Below, piece after piece: positions 1 to 7,565 of a stretch of DNA of 64,000 nucleotides (within the stretch, counting starts at the first letter, position 1; each line of letters begins with the position of its first letter). The DNA comes from Rhodococcoides kyotonense (GTDB taxonomy: Bacteria; Actinomycetota; Actinomycetes; Mycobacteriales; Mycobacteriaceae), in NCBI RefSeq assembly GCF_900188125.1, contig NZ_FZOW01000015.1, positions 1-64,000 of the forward strand. Reading direction: 5' to 3'. A program made the translations under genes and the position numbers. The notes under the pieces were generated by a model that was not told the DNA's origin, ran no database searches, and was given only the letters and a program-made list of their open reading frames with translations.

Positions 1-527
1 ATGTCGGAGATCGACGGGGTCGCGACCTGCCCGGTGACGAGTTTGGTGACGGCGAGGTTGATGCCGGTGAGCATCAGGAAGCTCGACAGGGTGATCAGGA
101 AGGACGGGATCTTCGTCTTCATCACCAGGTAGCCGTTGAAGAACCCGACCGCCAACGCCAGTACCAGCGCCAGGGCGGAGCCGAGCCAGACGTTCAAGTG
201 CAGGTTGTAGGCGATCATCGAGGCCATGATGGAAGAGAAGGTGACCGCGACGCCGGTGGAGAGGTCGAATTCGCCGCCGATCATCAGCAGCGAGACTCCG
301 ATGGCCATGATGCCGATCGTCGACGACGCGTACAGGACCGTGGCGAGTGCTTCGGGGCTGCGGAAGGGTGGGGCGACGATGCAGAAGAAGATGAAGATGA
401 CGATCGCGCCGAACAGGGCGCCGATCTCGGGGCGAACGAGCAAGCGTTGCAACGGTTTCTGCTTCTTCACCCGCTCATCGGTGATGACGGTGTGCTTCGA
501 CAGATCCAAATCGGCCTGTGTACTCAT
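1..527 (-). CDS. Ribose-type sugar ABC transporter permease (N-terminal part)
   Basis: The gene runs off the left edge, so only about 175 N-terminal residues are present. After a short cytoplasmic N-terminus (MSTQADLDLSKHTV) come hydrophobic segments and the motif GVSLLMIGGEFDLS. This is the RbsC/XylH-family signature in which the permease helix is followed by a GG(x)DLS turn. It would form the membrane channel for a sugar imported with the binding protein encoded upstream (871-1857). Its ATG overlaps the stop of the preceding small HTH gene as ATGA, so the two are probably translationally coupled. The ATPase expected of such a system is not in view and probably lies beyond the window edge. 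The substrate cannot be told from the sequence. Confidence 0.88.
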   Translation of the reverse strand, partial: MSTQADLDLSKHTVITDERVKKQKPLQRLLVRPEIGALFGAIVIFIFFCIVAPPFRSPEALATVLYASSTIGIMAIGVSLLMIGGEFDLSTGVAVTFSSIMASMIAYNLHLNVWLGSALALVLALAVGFFNGYLVMKTKIPSFLITLSSFLMLTGINLAVTKLVTGQVATPSISD

Positions 528-829
528 GACAATTCCTTGCAGGAGGCGGCTCGGGTAGAGCCTGAATTGGGTAGAGCGACAACGGTGAAGGTCGAACGCG
601 AGGTTCGCCGAACGACACCTCGTTCTTCGAGATGCCGAAACGCTCGACGCACTGTCCCCGCGGACAGCCTGACACGGTGGTGCAGCACGGAGACGGATTC
701 GAAGTTGTCGTGCAACGAGATTCGCCCGTCGTCGATCGCGGCTTCGATTCCGAGCGCGAGGCTGTAGTACAGGGGCACCGCACGCGAAGGATGCAGCTGC
801 ATCTCTGGAAGACCAATTGTGTCGGCCAT
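524..829 (-). CDS. Short GntR-like winged-helix protein (HTH only)
   Basis: The product is about 101 residues. It begins MADTIGLPEMQLHPSRAVPL, followed by a helix-turn-helix region with VRLSAGTVRRAFRHLEERG, which resembles the GntR pattern of recognition helix followed by 'LEERGVV'. There is no room for an effector domain (FCD, UTRA and so on), so it is either a DNA-binding-only regulator or a degenerate one. The start at 829 is chosen because an upstream in-frame extension would overlap the binding-protein gene; the 41-base gap before it can hold a ribosome binding site. It sits between the binding protein and the permease of a sugar ABC operon and overlaps the permease start by 4 bases. The assignment to GntR rests on the HTH only. 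Confidence 0.6.
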   Translation of the reverse strand: MADTIGLPEMQLHPSRAVPLYYSLALGIEAAIDDGRISLHDNFESVSVLHHRVRLSAGTVRRAFRHLEERGVVRRTSRSTFTVVALPNSGSTRAASCKELS

Positions 830-870
830 GATCAACCTTTCACGTGCGGTGCCTGTGGTTGGCGGTTGCT

Positions 871-1857
871 TTACCGTGTGCCGGCGGCAGCGAGGTCGGC
901 GATGGCGTCGATGTTGGTGTTGTCGATGAACGACGGACCGGTCAGAACTGCCTGTCCCCCACCGAGGGTGTTCTTGTTGTTCAGGTACAGCCACAGCGAA
1001 TCGATGGCGAGGTAACCCTGCAGGTAGGGCTGCTGGTCGATCGCCCACTTGACCGAACCTGACTTGATGGCATCGACGAGCGCACCGTTGGTGTCGAATG
1101 TGGCGATCTCGGCGGTGCTTCCTGCTGCTGACGCCGACTCGACAGCGGTCAATGCGATAGGTGCGCCCAGGGTCAGTACTGCGTCGATACTCGGGTCCTG
1201 CTGAAGCTTGGCCTGAATGGTCGCCTGCACGGACGGGAGGTCCTGACCGTTGACGTTCAGATTCTCGATCTTCCCGCCGAAGCCCTCCGCGACACCGGCA
1301 CAACGGGCCTCGAGCGACACGGCGCCCTGCTCCTGAATGACGCAGACCGCATTCGTGGCACCATCGGCCTTCAGTCTCTCACCTGCGGCAATGCCGGCGA
1401 TGCGCTCGTCCTGCCCGAAGTAGCCCTGCAGACCCATGTCCTTCCAGTTGTCGTAGCCCGAATTGAACGCTACGACAGGAACGCCGCCGGCAATCGCGGC
1501 CTCCACGTTGGGCCTCATCGCGTCGGGCTTCGCCAGGGTCACAGCCAGCGCGTCGACGCCCGAATCCACTGCGTTCTGGACAAGATTGGCCTGGTTGGGA
1601 GCCTCGACCTCGCCGTTGTAACGAAGTTCGATGTTGTCCTTCGCCGCAGCCGCCTCGGCGCCGCGACGAATCAGATCCCAGAACGTATCCCCGGGTGGTG
1701 CGTGCGTGATCATGGCGATCGTCGCCCGCGGAGTGTCTGCGGTACCTGCATTGGAACCACCACCGGACGATTCCGGTGCGCCACCGGTGCTACTGCACGC
1801 GGTGAGAGTGGCAGCCGTAGCCACCAGCGCAACGATGACGCGACGAGTCGAGATCAC
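871..1857 (-). CDS. Sugar ABC transporter substrate-binding lipoprotein
   Basis: A 328-residue lipoprotein of the periplasmic-binding-protein type I family (ribose/xylose class). The signal peptide MISTRRVIVALVATAATL is followed by the lipobox LTAC and a Ser/Gly-rich linker. The body has the family features IAMITHAPPGDTFWD near the N-terminus, GVDALAVTLAKPDAM for the first domain and DPSIDAVLTLGAP for the second. It would capture a sugar outside the membrane and pass it to the permease at 1-527. The start is a GTG with a purine-rich AAAGAGGA upstream. It is the first gene of the minus-strand operon and has a well-formed promoter in front of it. Confidence 0.9.
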   Translation of the reverse strand: MISTRRVIVALVATAATLTACSSTGGAPESSGGGSNAGTADTPRATIAMITHAPPGDTFWDLIRRGAEAAAAKDNIELRYNGEVEAPNQANLVQNAVDSGVDALAVTLAKPDAMRPNVEAAIAGGVPVVAFNSGYDNWKDMGLQGYFGQDERIAGIAAGERLKADGATNAVCVIQEQGAVSLEARCAGVAEGFGGKIENLNVNGQDLPSVQATIQAKLQQDPSIDAVLTLGAPIALTAVESASAAGSTAEIATFDTNGALVDAIKSGSVKWAIDQQPYLQGYLAIDSLWLYLNNKNTLGGGQAVLTGPSFIDNTNIDAIADLAAAGTR

Positions 1858-1880
1858 GATGTCCTCTTTCCTGGTTTTAC

Positions 1881-1936
1881 CGGTCTAATTGACCGCGCTA
1901 GGCGTTAACTATGAACTGAGTCACATGTCCTGTCAA
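1881..1936 (-). promoter_or_regulatory. Promoter and inverted repeat upstream of the sugar-binding protein
   Basis: Read on the minus strand, TTGACA (1936-1931) is followed after exactly 17 bases by CATAGT (1913-1908), a near-consensus sigma-A promoter directed at the binding-protein gene that starts at 1857. Downstream of the -10, within the leader, is CGGTC-5-GACCG (1881-1895), a possible operator. No regulator for it is identified, though the small HTH protein of the same operon is a candidate. Confidence 0.6.
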
Positions 1937-2087
1937 TAGTCACTTCGGATCACCGTTGAGGAGCGCATGTCAGGTCCGCGGACGGCGTCGTTCGTGGTCG
2001 CGACGAATCGCAGGGGACGGTCGTCGACACCGCAATGCGTTTGTTGCGCGCGTCAAGCCTGCCCCGGGTCACACCGGTTGTCAGGCG

Positions 2088-3062
2088 TCAGTCGAACGTC
2101 GGCTCTGCAATCACACCGACGTGACGAACCGTCCCGGACACTCCCGGGAGCTCTTGAACGGGTGACCACGTGCGCAACCCGTCGGAACTGTCCGAGTACA
2201 GATACTTCCCCTCGGTGTACGCGTCGAGATAAATTCGCCAGTCGCCGCTCGGTAGCTGCACTACCGCCGGCCCCTCGACGAATGCACCCCAATTCCCCGG
2301 CGGGACAAATGAATACGGTCCCGTCGGCGACGGCGCAACTGCGTGTTCGACGACCTTCGTCGTCTCGTTCTTGACGAATGCGTGATAAGTCGAGCCCAAC
2401 CGCACGACAGTGGTGTCGATGTGATCGGCGCCGAGGCCGGCAAGCGGTACCGGAGCACTCCACGACGTGAGCGACGGATTCAGCGCGGTGATCGAGTAGG
2501 GCACGAATCCACCGCCGGTCGACAGGGACACGATCACACTGACGCGGCCGCCGTCGACGAACCATTCGGGCGCCCACGCCTTGGTGACGAACGGCGACAA
2601 CGACGGCCCATCCGAGAAACCGGCCGACCCGGTGAACCCCGGAGGGCTGGCAGAACCCGAACCGTTGCCCGTGCCCGGCATGAAAGCGCAACAGAACGGG
2701 ATCGAATATCTGCCCATCGACGTCCAGGTCGATCGGTCGTTACTACGCGCGAAGCCGATGGTCGCACCGTCACCGGTGGTGTACGTCAGGTAGTAGGTAC
2801 CGTCGGCGTTCCGAAAGATGCTGGGATCACGTATCAGCCCGGACGACGGCGAAAATGCAGCGATTCGGACTGGTATGAACTGGGTGGCGTCGGCCGACTC
2901 GTACACGTCCATGTCGCGGTCGTTGGTATTGCTGAACGCCACCATCGTGTAACGAAATCCAGTGGGCGCGGCGCCGCTGTTTGCCGGAGCCGCGAACAAC
3001 AGACCGACGACGACAAGCAACACCACCGAGGGGGAGAAACGGGACCGTCTCGTCGGCGTCAC
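2088..3062 (-). CDS. Secreted GH43-like glycoside hydrolase
   Basis: A protein of about 324 residues with an N-terminal signal peptide (RSRFSPSVVLLVVVGLLFAA, cleaved near NSGAAPTG) and a five-bladed beta-propeller pattern typical of arabinanase/beta-xylosidase family 43. The expected acidic motifs are present: IRDPSIFRNADGTYYL (nucleophile-side Asp), KAWAPEWFVDGG, DHIDTTVVRLGSTYH and FVEGPAVVQLPSGDW (candidate general-acid Glu). It would cleave arabinosides or related glycans outside the cell. The GTG start at 3062 is preferred because it puts the signal peptide at the N-terminus and avoids overlap with the gene upstream. Family membership is fairly safe; the substrate is not. Confidence 0.78.
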   Translation of the reverse strand: MTPTRRSRFSPSVVLLVVVGLLFAAPANSGAAPTGFRYTMVAFSNTNDRDMDVYESADATQFIPVRIAAFSPSSGLIRDPSIFRNADGTYYLTYTTGDGATIGFARSNDRSTWTSMGRYSIPFCCAFMPGTGNGSGSASPPGFTGSAGFSDGPSLSPFVTKAWAPEWFVDGGRVSVIVSLSTGGGFVPYSITALNPSLTSWSAPVPLAGLGADHIDTTVVRLGSTYHAFVKNETTKVVEHAVAPSPTGPYSFVPPGNWGAFVEGPAVVQLPSGDWRIYLDAYTEGKYLYSDSSDGLRTWSPVQELPGVSGTVRHVGVIAEPTFD

Positions 3063-3147
3063 TGATGCAGTATGAAGGAAGCCGGGGTGGTCGCGGAGCA
3101 ATTTCGACCGCGTGGTCTCTTCCGATCGACCACCGACCTCGCCGAAG

Positions 3148-3579
3148 TCAACGCATCGACTTCGCGCGTGCGCCTCGAAGCAGCGCTTCCAGACCGACGA
3201 AGACAACGGCGGCGATGACGACGTGCATGAGCGCGAGGGTGACGGTGCTGACCGTATCGAAGTCTGCCGAGACTGTCATGGCGATCGTGCCCAACGGCGC
3301 AATCACACCCACGACCTGGGCGACTCTCACCACGCCCAGCCACCGCAGGGAAATGAGTGCGGCGACGCCCATGCCCACCACCATCGGAACGAGCGTCAGG
3401 ATCACGACGCCACCGGGCGCGACGGACATCGACTGTCCGCCGTCGGTCAGCTCGAACGATCCTCCAGCCGCGAGTCCGACGAGCCAGAGCACGAGATTGA
3501 GCACCAACGCCACGATTACCGACAACAGAACCGCCTGCCACCGGGGCAAAGAACGCGTAGACGAAATCGAACCGATCAT
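3148..3579 (-). CDS. Four-helix membrane protein, DUF6069-like
   Basis: A 143-residue integral membrane protein with four hydrophobic spans, including AVLLSVIVALVLNLVLWLVG, VVILTLVPMVVGMGVAALIS, VAQVVGVIAPLGTIAMTV and LALMHVVIAAVVFVGLEALL. The arrangement, with a polar loop after helix 1, resembles the actinobacterial DUF6069 family of unknown function. The ATG at 3579 is preceded by GGGAGC, a suitable ribosome binding site, whereas the longer reading frame upstream lacks membrane-protein character. It diverges from the GH114 lipoprotein gene at 3698 and lies upstream of the GH43-like gene on the same strand. No function is proposed. Confidence 0.7.
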   Translation of the reverse strand: MIGSISSTRSLPRWQAVLLSVIVALVLNLVLWLVGLAAGGSFELTDGGQSMSVAPGGVVILTLVPMVVGMGVAALISLRWLGVVRVAQVVGVIAPLGTIAMTVSADFDTVSTVTLALMHVVIAAVVFVGLEALLRGARAKSMR

Positions 3580-3697
3580 GATGAGCTCCCGTCGAATGAG
3601 GACTGCGCTTCGATGTCGACGGGTGGACTCGCCCGACTCACGGAACTCATCGGCGGCCATTCGTGTCGCTGGAGACCGGGTGGGATTGGATAGTCGA

Positions 3698-4504
3698 ATG
3701 ACATCGCCGACTTTGTGGCCACCGCGCACGTACAGTCGTCGTTCGACCCTTGCACTTGCCGTAATCGCGCTGTCGGCCGCCTGCTCCAGTAGTCCCGACG
3801 AGTATCGGACACCACCGAGCGCGGGAACATTCGACTATCAGCTCGGAGGTGCATACGACACGGACAGTGGATTCGACATCGTCGCACGCGATTCCACGTC
3901 CGAACCACTCGCCGGCGCCTATTCGATCTGTTATGTCAACGGGTTTCAGACTCAACCCGGTGTGGCGTGGCCGGAGGATCTTCTCCTGCGCGATTCCGGC
4001 GGTGAGGTCGTCGTAGACCCGGCCTGGCCCGACGAGAACATCCTCGACACACGGTCGTCGGACAATCGGGAGCGGATTCTCGACATCGTGGGCGGTTCGA
4101 TCGACCGTTGCGCAGCAGCGGGATTCGACGCCGTCGAGATGGACAACCTCGACGTGTGGACGCGTTTTCCCGAAGTGAACGAAAATGCGACGCTCGAGTT
4201 GGCGACCGGGTATGCGACCCGTGCCCACGACGCAGGGCTGGCGATCGCACAGAAGAACGCACCCGACGTCGCACGACTGGCCAGCGAGACCGTCGGTTTC
4301 GACTTCGCCGTCGCGGAGGAGTGCGTCGCGTTCGACGAATGCGACTCCTACACAGAGGCATACGGTTCGCACGTTTTCGACATCGAATACACAGGACCTT
4401 TCGAGGTGCTGTGCGATGACCCGGACCGGCCGGAGGTGACGATCCTGCGAGACCGCGACCTGACCGACCCGTCGAATCCGGACCATGTGTACCAGCAGTG
4501 CTGA
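3698..4504 (+). CDS. Endo-alpha-1,4-polygalactosaminidase-type lipoprotein (GH114)
   Basis: A protein of about 268 residues with a signal sequence ending in the lipobox SAAC, then SSSPDEYRTPP. The body has the GH114/TM1410-like barrel features: YQLGGAYD at the start, YSICYVNGFQTQPGVAW, a stretch ending GFDAVEMDNLDVW with the conserved acidic pair, IAQKNAPD, and DFAVAEECVAFDECDSY containing the second acid. Members hydrolyse alpha-1,4-galactosamine polymers. The ATG at 3698 is the start that gives a proper lipoprotein signal; the much longer open frame upstream is a chance opening across the neighbour. It stands alone on the plus strand next to another extracellular glycosidase, which suggests polysaccharide or biofilm turnover. 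Confidence 0.85.
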   Translation: MTSPTLWPPRTYSRRSTLALAVIALSAACSSSPDEYRTPPSAGTFDYQLGGAYDTDSGFDIVARDSTSEPLAGAYSICYVNGFQTQPGVAWPEDLLLRDSGGEVVVDPAWPDENILDTRSSDNRERILDIVGGSIDRCAAAGFDAVEMDNLDVWTRFPEVNENATLELATGYATRAHDAGLAIAQKNAPDVARLASETVGFDFAVAEECVAFDECDSYTEAYGSHVFDIEYTGPFEVLCDDPDRPEVTILRDRDLTDPSNPDHVYQQC

Positions 4505-4781
4505 ACTGCTGCGTCTGATACACAACCATGAATGTGCTTCACGCGGCACGCAAATTCCATGCTGTTTCGACAAAGCAAGCAATGGAACGACTCATTCTCC
4601 GGTGACGGCCATCGCGCCACGGTTGTTTCCCATCTGGCGACGCCGAACTCGCCGAAGTCCCGGGTCACCGAAAGACGCGGACCTCGCGACAGGGCTACCG
4701 ATCAGCTCACCTGCGTTGATTCCCTCGGCTGCCGCCTCGGGCTGAGTGTTGACTGCACAGACGACCAAGTCGGCGCGAGAT

Positions 4782-5672
4782 TCACACCCACCCCGCAGTT
4801 TCGACTGCCGCGCGATGGGTCTGAGCGAGGAAGTCGAGAACCATGGCCTCGGGATCCTGCGCTTGTCGCACGAGGTGATAGGGCAGTACGTACTCCCCCA
4901 ACGTCGAATCCCAGTGCGCGGGAGCCTGAACCGCCGGATGTGTGTCGTACCCGTCGGGGTGCGGATATGCGTAGGCATAGAAAACGCCTTCTTCTGCGCC
5001 ACCAGGCCAGTAGCCGGCGCTCGACACTTCGTCGCTGTAGGCCTCGTGCATGACCCAGTCAGGACAGTTCGGCACGCCGCCGGGATGCTGGGGTGCAGAC
5101 CGGCCCGAGAACCGTGTGACAGCGAGATCGAATGCGCCCCAGAAGAAGTGAACAGGAGACGACTTTCCACGAAACTCACCACGGAACTTCGAGAAGACTC
5201 CATGTGCACTGACGAGTGACCGCCAGAAGCGAGAGACTGCATCGGCGTCGTACGAGGCATGCGCGGTGTCTTCGGCGAACGGGGTCGCGTCGGGCAGCTC
5301 GACGGGGGTTCCGACGATCGCGATATCGAATCCCAATTCTCGGAGATGGCCGGTGTATTCGGCATAGAAATCCGCGACGCTGCGCGGTTCGAGCTTCATC
5401 CGACGGGTACTCCCGTCGGTCACGAGGAACAGCAACTCGTGGTCAACGAAGTCGAAACGAATTTCCAACCCCCGGTTATCGGCTGACATCAGAGATGTGG
5501 TGAGTCCTCGTGCATCCACGTACAGCGGAACTCCCCACCAGTGGTTGACTTCCGGTCCGATGGCCATGCGCGTCTTGCCGACGATTTGAGTCCACAGCTG
5601 AACCGTGTCTCTGGTGTCGATCCACGAATCCACCGGCAACTCGGGCCAGGAGTCGTTCTGTGCGTTCATCAT
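4782..5672 (-). CDS. DUF5996-family protein
   Basis: A protein of about 296 residues matching the DUF5996 family in length and in several motifs: SWPELPVDSWIDTRDTVQLW near the N-terminus, VNHWWGVPLYVDARGLTTS, and the Cys/Trp-poor C-terminal stretch around HFFWGAFDLAVTRFSGR and VMHEAYSDEVSSAGYWPG. The family has no established activity. The frame can open at TTG 5675 or ATG 5672/5669; the ATG is used here. It is a single gene with no obvious operon partner. The 277 bases between it and the GH114 gene contain nothing I recognise. Confidence 0.75.
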   Translation of the reverse strand: MMNAQNDSWPELPVDSWIDTRDTVQLWTQIVGKTRMAIGPEVNHWWGVPLYVDARGLTTSLMSADNRGLEIRFDFVDHELLFLVTDGSTRRMKLEPRSVADFYAEYTGHLRELGFDIAIVGTPVELPDATPFAEDTAHASYDADAVSRFWRSLVSAHGVFSKFRGEFRGKSSPVHFFWGAFDLAVTRFSGRSAPQHPGGVPNCPDWVMHEAYSDEVSSAGYWPGGAEEGVFYAYAYPHPDGYDTHPAVQAPAHWDSTLGEYVLPYHLVRQAQDPEAMVLDFLAQTHRAAVETAGWV

Positions 5673-5792
5673 CAACTCTCGCTACGCCGACTTGGATCAC
5701 TCGAGTTCACGGGCATGCACGAGACCTTAGCTGCATTTCGGCCGTGGCGATACGGACCGGTTCGTCTCGATACGACATGAGTCTTGACAGCG

Positions 5793-5811
5793 CACTTGCA
5801 TTTTGCAAGTG
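5793..5811. promoter_or_regulatory. Palindromic operator upstream of the VOC/HxlR pair
   Basis: The 19-base CACTTGCATTTTGCAAGTG is a perfect 8-3-8 inverted repeat that ends 8 bases before the VOC start codon at 5820. A consensus -35 hexamer TTGACA lies just upstream at 5784-5789, so a bound protein would block the promoter. The HxlR-family gene downstream (6221) is the natural candidate to bind here. Confidence 0.7.
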
Positions 5812-5819
5812 TGAGGTGC

Positions 5820-6224
5820 ATGAGCCTGTTCATCACCTGCCCGGTCGACGACGTCGAGCGCTCGACCACCTTCTACAACGCCCTCGGCTGGACTCTCAAC
5901 ACCGAGATGTCCGATCACAACGTCTCGTGCTTCGCAATCGCGCCCGAGCAGTACGTCATGCTCGGCAGCCACGAGATGTACGCGAGCGTCGGCGGCGTCG
6001 AGGACCTCGTCGGCGGGCCTGGTACCCCCTCGAAGGTCACGGTGTCATTCGATCTCGGCAGCCGCGAAGCGGTCGACGAGCTCGTCGACCGCGCCGGCGC
6101 CGCCGGAGGGCGGATCGGTGACACAGACGACTACCCGTTCATGTATCAGCGCCAGTTCGACGACCCCGACGGCTACCACTACTCACCGTTCTGGATGAAG
6201 CCGGATGTAGAAACGACTGCGTGA
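5820..6224 (+). CDS. VOC-family (glyoxalase/dioxygenase-like) protein
   Basis: A 134-residue protein of the vicinal-oxygen-chelate fold, close to the PhnB/DUF1338-like bacterial 'glyoxalase-like' proteins. It starts MSLFITCPVDDVERSTTFYNAL, the first beta-alpha-beta unit, and ends with the second unit's QRQFDDPDGYHYSPFWMKPD. The ATG at 5820 is used because it begins exactly at the domain; an in-frame upstream ATG at 5784 would place the operator inside the coding region. Its stop overlaps the next gene's GTG start (GTGA). The pairing with an HxlR regulator suggests response to a reactive small molecule, but the substrate is unknown. Confidence 0.82.
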   Translation: MSLFITCPVDDVERSTTFYNALGWTLNTEMSDHNVSCFAIAPEQYVMLGSHEMYASVGGVEDLVGGPGTPSKVTVSFDLGSREAVDELVDRAGAAGGRIGDTDDYPFMYQRQFDDPDGYHYSPFWMKPDVETTA

Positions 6225-6499
6225 GCGACCTCGCCGCGGCCCTCGATGTCGTGGGAGCACGGTGGGCGCTGCTGATCGTGGAGCGATTGCTCGACGAGCC
6301 ACAGCGCTACGGCGATTTGCAGCGCGATCTCGGGGTGCCGACGAACATGCTCGCGACGCGCCTGCGCGAGCTCGAAGCGGCCGGAGTACTGTCCCGTCTT
6401 CCTTTGCGGCACAACACGCGAGCCTACGCACTCACGGACCGTGGACGTGCCCTGCGCGGTGCGATCGTCGAACTCGGACGCTGGGCCACAGAAGCATAG
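6221..6499 (+). CDS. HxlR-family winged-helix regulator
   Basis: A 92-residue protein, mostly one winged helix. It contains the HxlR signature: VVGARWALLIVERLLDEPQRYGDL, then the recognition-helix region VPTNMLATRLRELEAAGVL and the wing RAYALTDRGRALRG. HxlR proteins act as dimers on short inverted repeats and commonly repress the gene beside them. The GTG start overlaps the VOC stop by four bases, so the pair is one transcript. The 19-bp palindrome in front of the VOC gene is a likely autoregulatory site. Confidence 0.88.
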   Translation: MSDLAAALDVVGARWALLIVERLLDEPQRYGDLQRDLGVPTNMLATRLRELEAAGVLSRLPLRHNTRAYALTDRGRALRGAIVELGRWATEA

Positions 6500-6636
6500 G
6501 AACCCCGGACTCCACGGAGACGCCCTTCCCTGCCACTGTGTTCCGCAGCGTCCCAGCAGATCTACGAGGCGGATCCACGATGGACGCCGTCGGCTACGTA
6601 ACTCCACCTCCGCTCGGATCGCGATACGCTGTCTGC

Positions 6637-7221
6637 GTGACTTACGCGGTGCAGCCTGCTAGGTCTTTCGCCGACCTACGGACGATGCTCGGGCCGAAGA
6701 ACCCGTCGTCTTCGGTGTGCTGGTGCCTCAGTCACCGGCTCGATTCGAAGACGAACACGTCGCTCGTCGGCCCCCAACGCGGCGCCTACGTCGAAGCATT
6801 GACCCGCCGGGACGTTGCGCCGGGAGTGCTCGCTTACAGCGGCGAGGAAGTCGTCGGGTGGGCTGCGGTCGCACCGCGATCGGAACTGCCGTTCGCGCGG
6901 TCACGGAAGATACCGCACGTCGACGATTCACCGGTCTGGTCGGTGTGGTGCATCCGCGTCCGCCCGGGACACCGCAAGAAGGGAATCGCTCACGTCCTAC
7001 TCGATGGTGCCGTCGAATTCGCCGGTGACAACGGGGCGCCCGCGGTAGAGGGCTACCCGGTCGACAACAGGGGCGACAAGGTCGATCCGACGATGGCCTA
7101 CGTCGGAACCCGCAGCCTGTTCGAATCGGCGGACTTCGTGTTCGCCAGCGATACGACTGCAGTGTCGGGCGGGTTTCCGCGTGTCATCATGCGTAAGCAA
7201 CTACACGAGCCACACTCGTAG
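6637..7221 (+). CDS. GNAT-family N-acetyltransferase
   Basis: A protein of about 194 residues with the GNAT core: a strand ending VWSVWCIRVRPGHRKKGIAHVLL, which is motif A (R/Q-x-x-G-x-G/A type, here RPGHRKKGIA) for acetyl-CoA pyrophosphate binding, followed by GAVEFAGDNGAPAVEGYPVD. The N-terminal part has CWCLSHRLD. The GTG at 6637 is chosen because TACGCT just upstream can act as a -10 element placing transcription at or next to the start codon (a leaderless message, common in actinobacteria); ATG 6580 is an alternative. The acceptor substrate is unknown. Confidence 0.78.
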   Translation: MTYAVQPARSFADLRTMLGPKNPSSSVCWCLSHRLDSKTNTSLVGPQRGAYVEALTRRDVAPGVLAYSGEEVVGWAAVAPRSELPFARSRKIPHVDDSPVWSVWCIRVRPGHRKKGIAHVLLDGAVEFAGDNGAPAVEGYPVDNRGDKVDPTMAYVGTRSLFESADFVFASDTTAVSGGFPRVIMRKQLHEPHS

Positions 7222-7313
7222 TGACGCTGGATGCCACAGCGATCTTCTCCGCGAATCATGCTCCGTTCCAAGCCAACTGACTGCAGTAAGGAACAGGCCG
7301 CCCGAGTGTGGCG

Positions 7314-7565
7314 TCAGACCACCATGATTGCCACCATCACGTTCAACAGCGTCGCCGAGATTGCAAACGCAATCCCACCGGACCTGAACCGCGTCGCAAT
7401 TCCTGCAGCCACCGTCAGAGTCACGATCATTGAGCCCACGAGCACGCCGATCGCCGACCCGAACGGGAGCACGCGCCACAGAACCCACACGGTGATCACT
7501 CCGAGGACGAGTCCGCCGATGCATTGCGCGATGCGCCCGACGATGCGCACTCCCACCCTGGTCAT
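7314..7565 (-). CDS. Small membrane protein coupled to the multicopper oxidase
   Basis: An 83-residue protein with an N-terminal amphipathic stretch (MTRVGVRIVGRIAQCIGGLV) and two or three membrane spans (LGVITVWVLWRVLPFGSAIG, VLVGSMIVTLTVAAGIATRF, GIAFAISATLLNVMVAIMVV). It is not a family I recognise. Its ATG overlaps the stop of the oxidase gene as ATGA, so it is very likely translated with it. A role in anchoring or in metal handling next to the oxidase is possible but is inference only. Confidence 0.65.
   Translation of the reverse strand: MTRVGVRIVGRIAQCIGGLVLGVITVWVLWRVLPFGSAIGVLVGSMIVTLTVAAGIATRFRSGGIAFAISATLLNVMVAIMVV

Noticed and set aside
2981..3697. Upstream extension of the GH114 frame
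   Set aside because: Begins far inside neighbours and lacks a signal peptide; ATG 3698 gives a proper lipoprotein.
3647..4582. Minus-strand open frame of 311 codons
   Set aside because: Antisense of the GH114 lipoprotein, which has signal, lipobox and catalytic acids.
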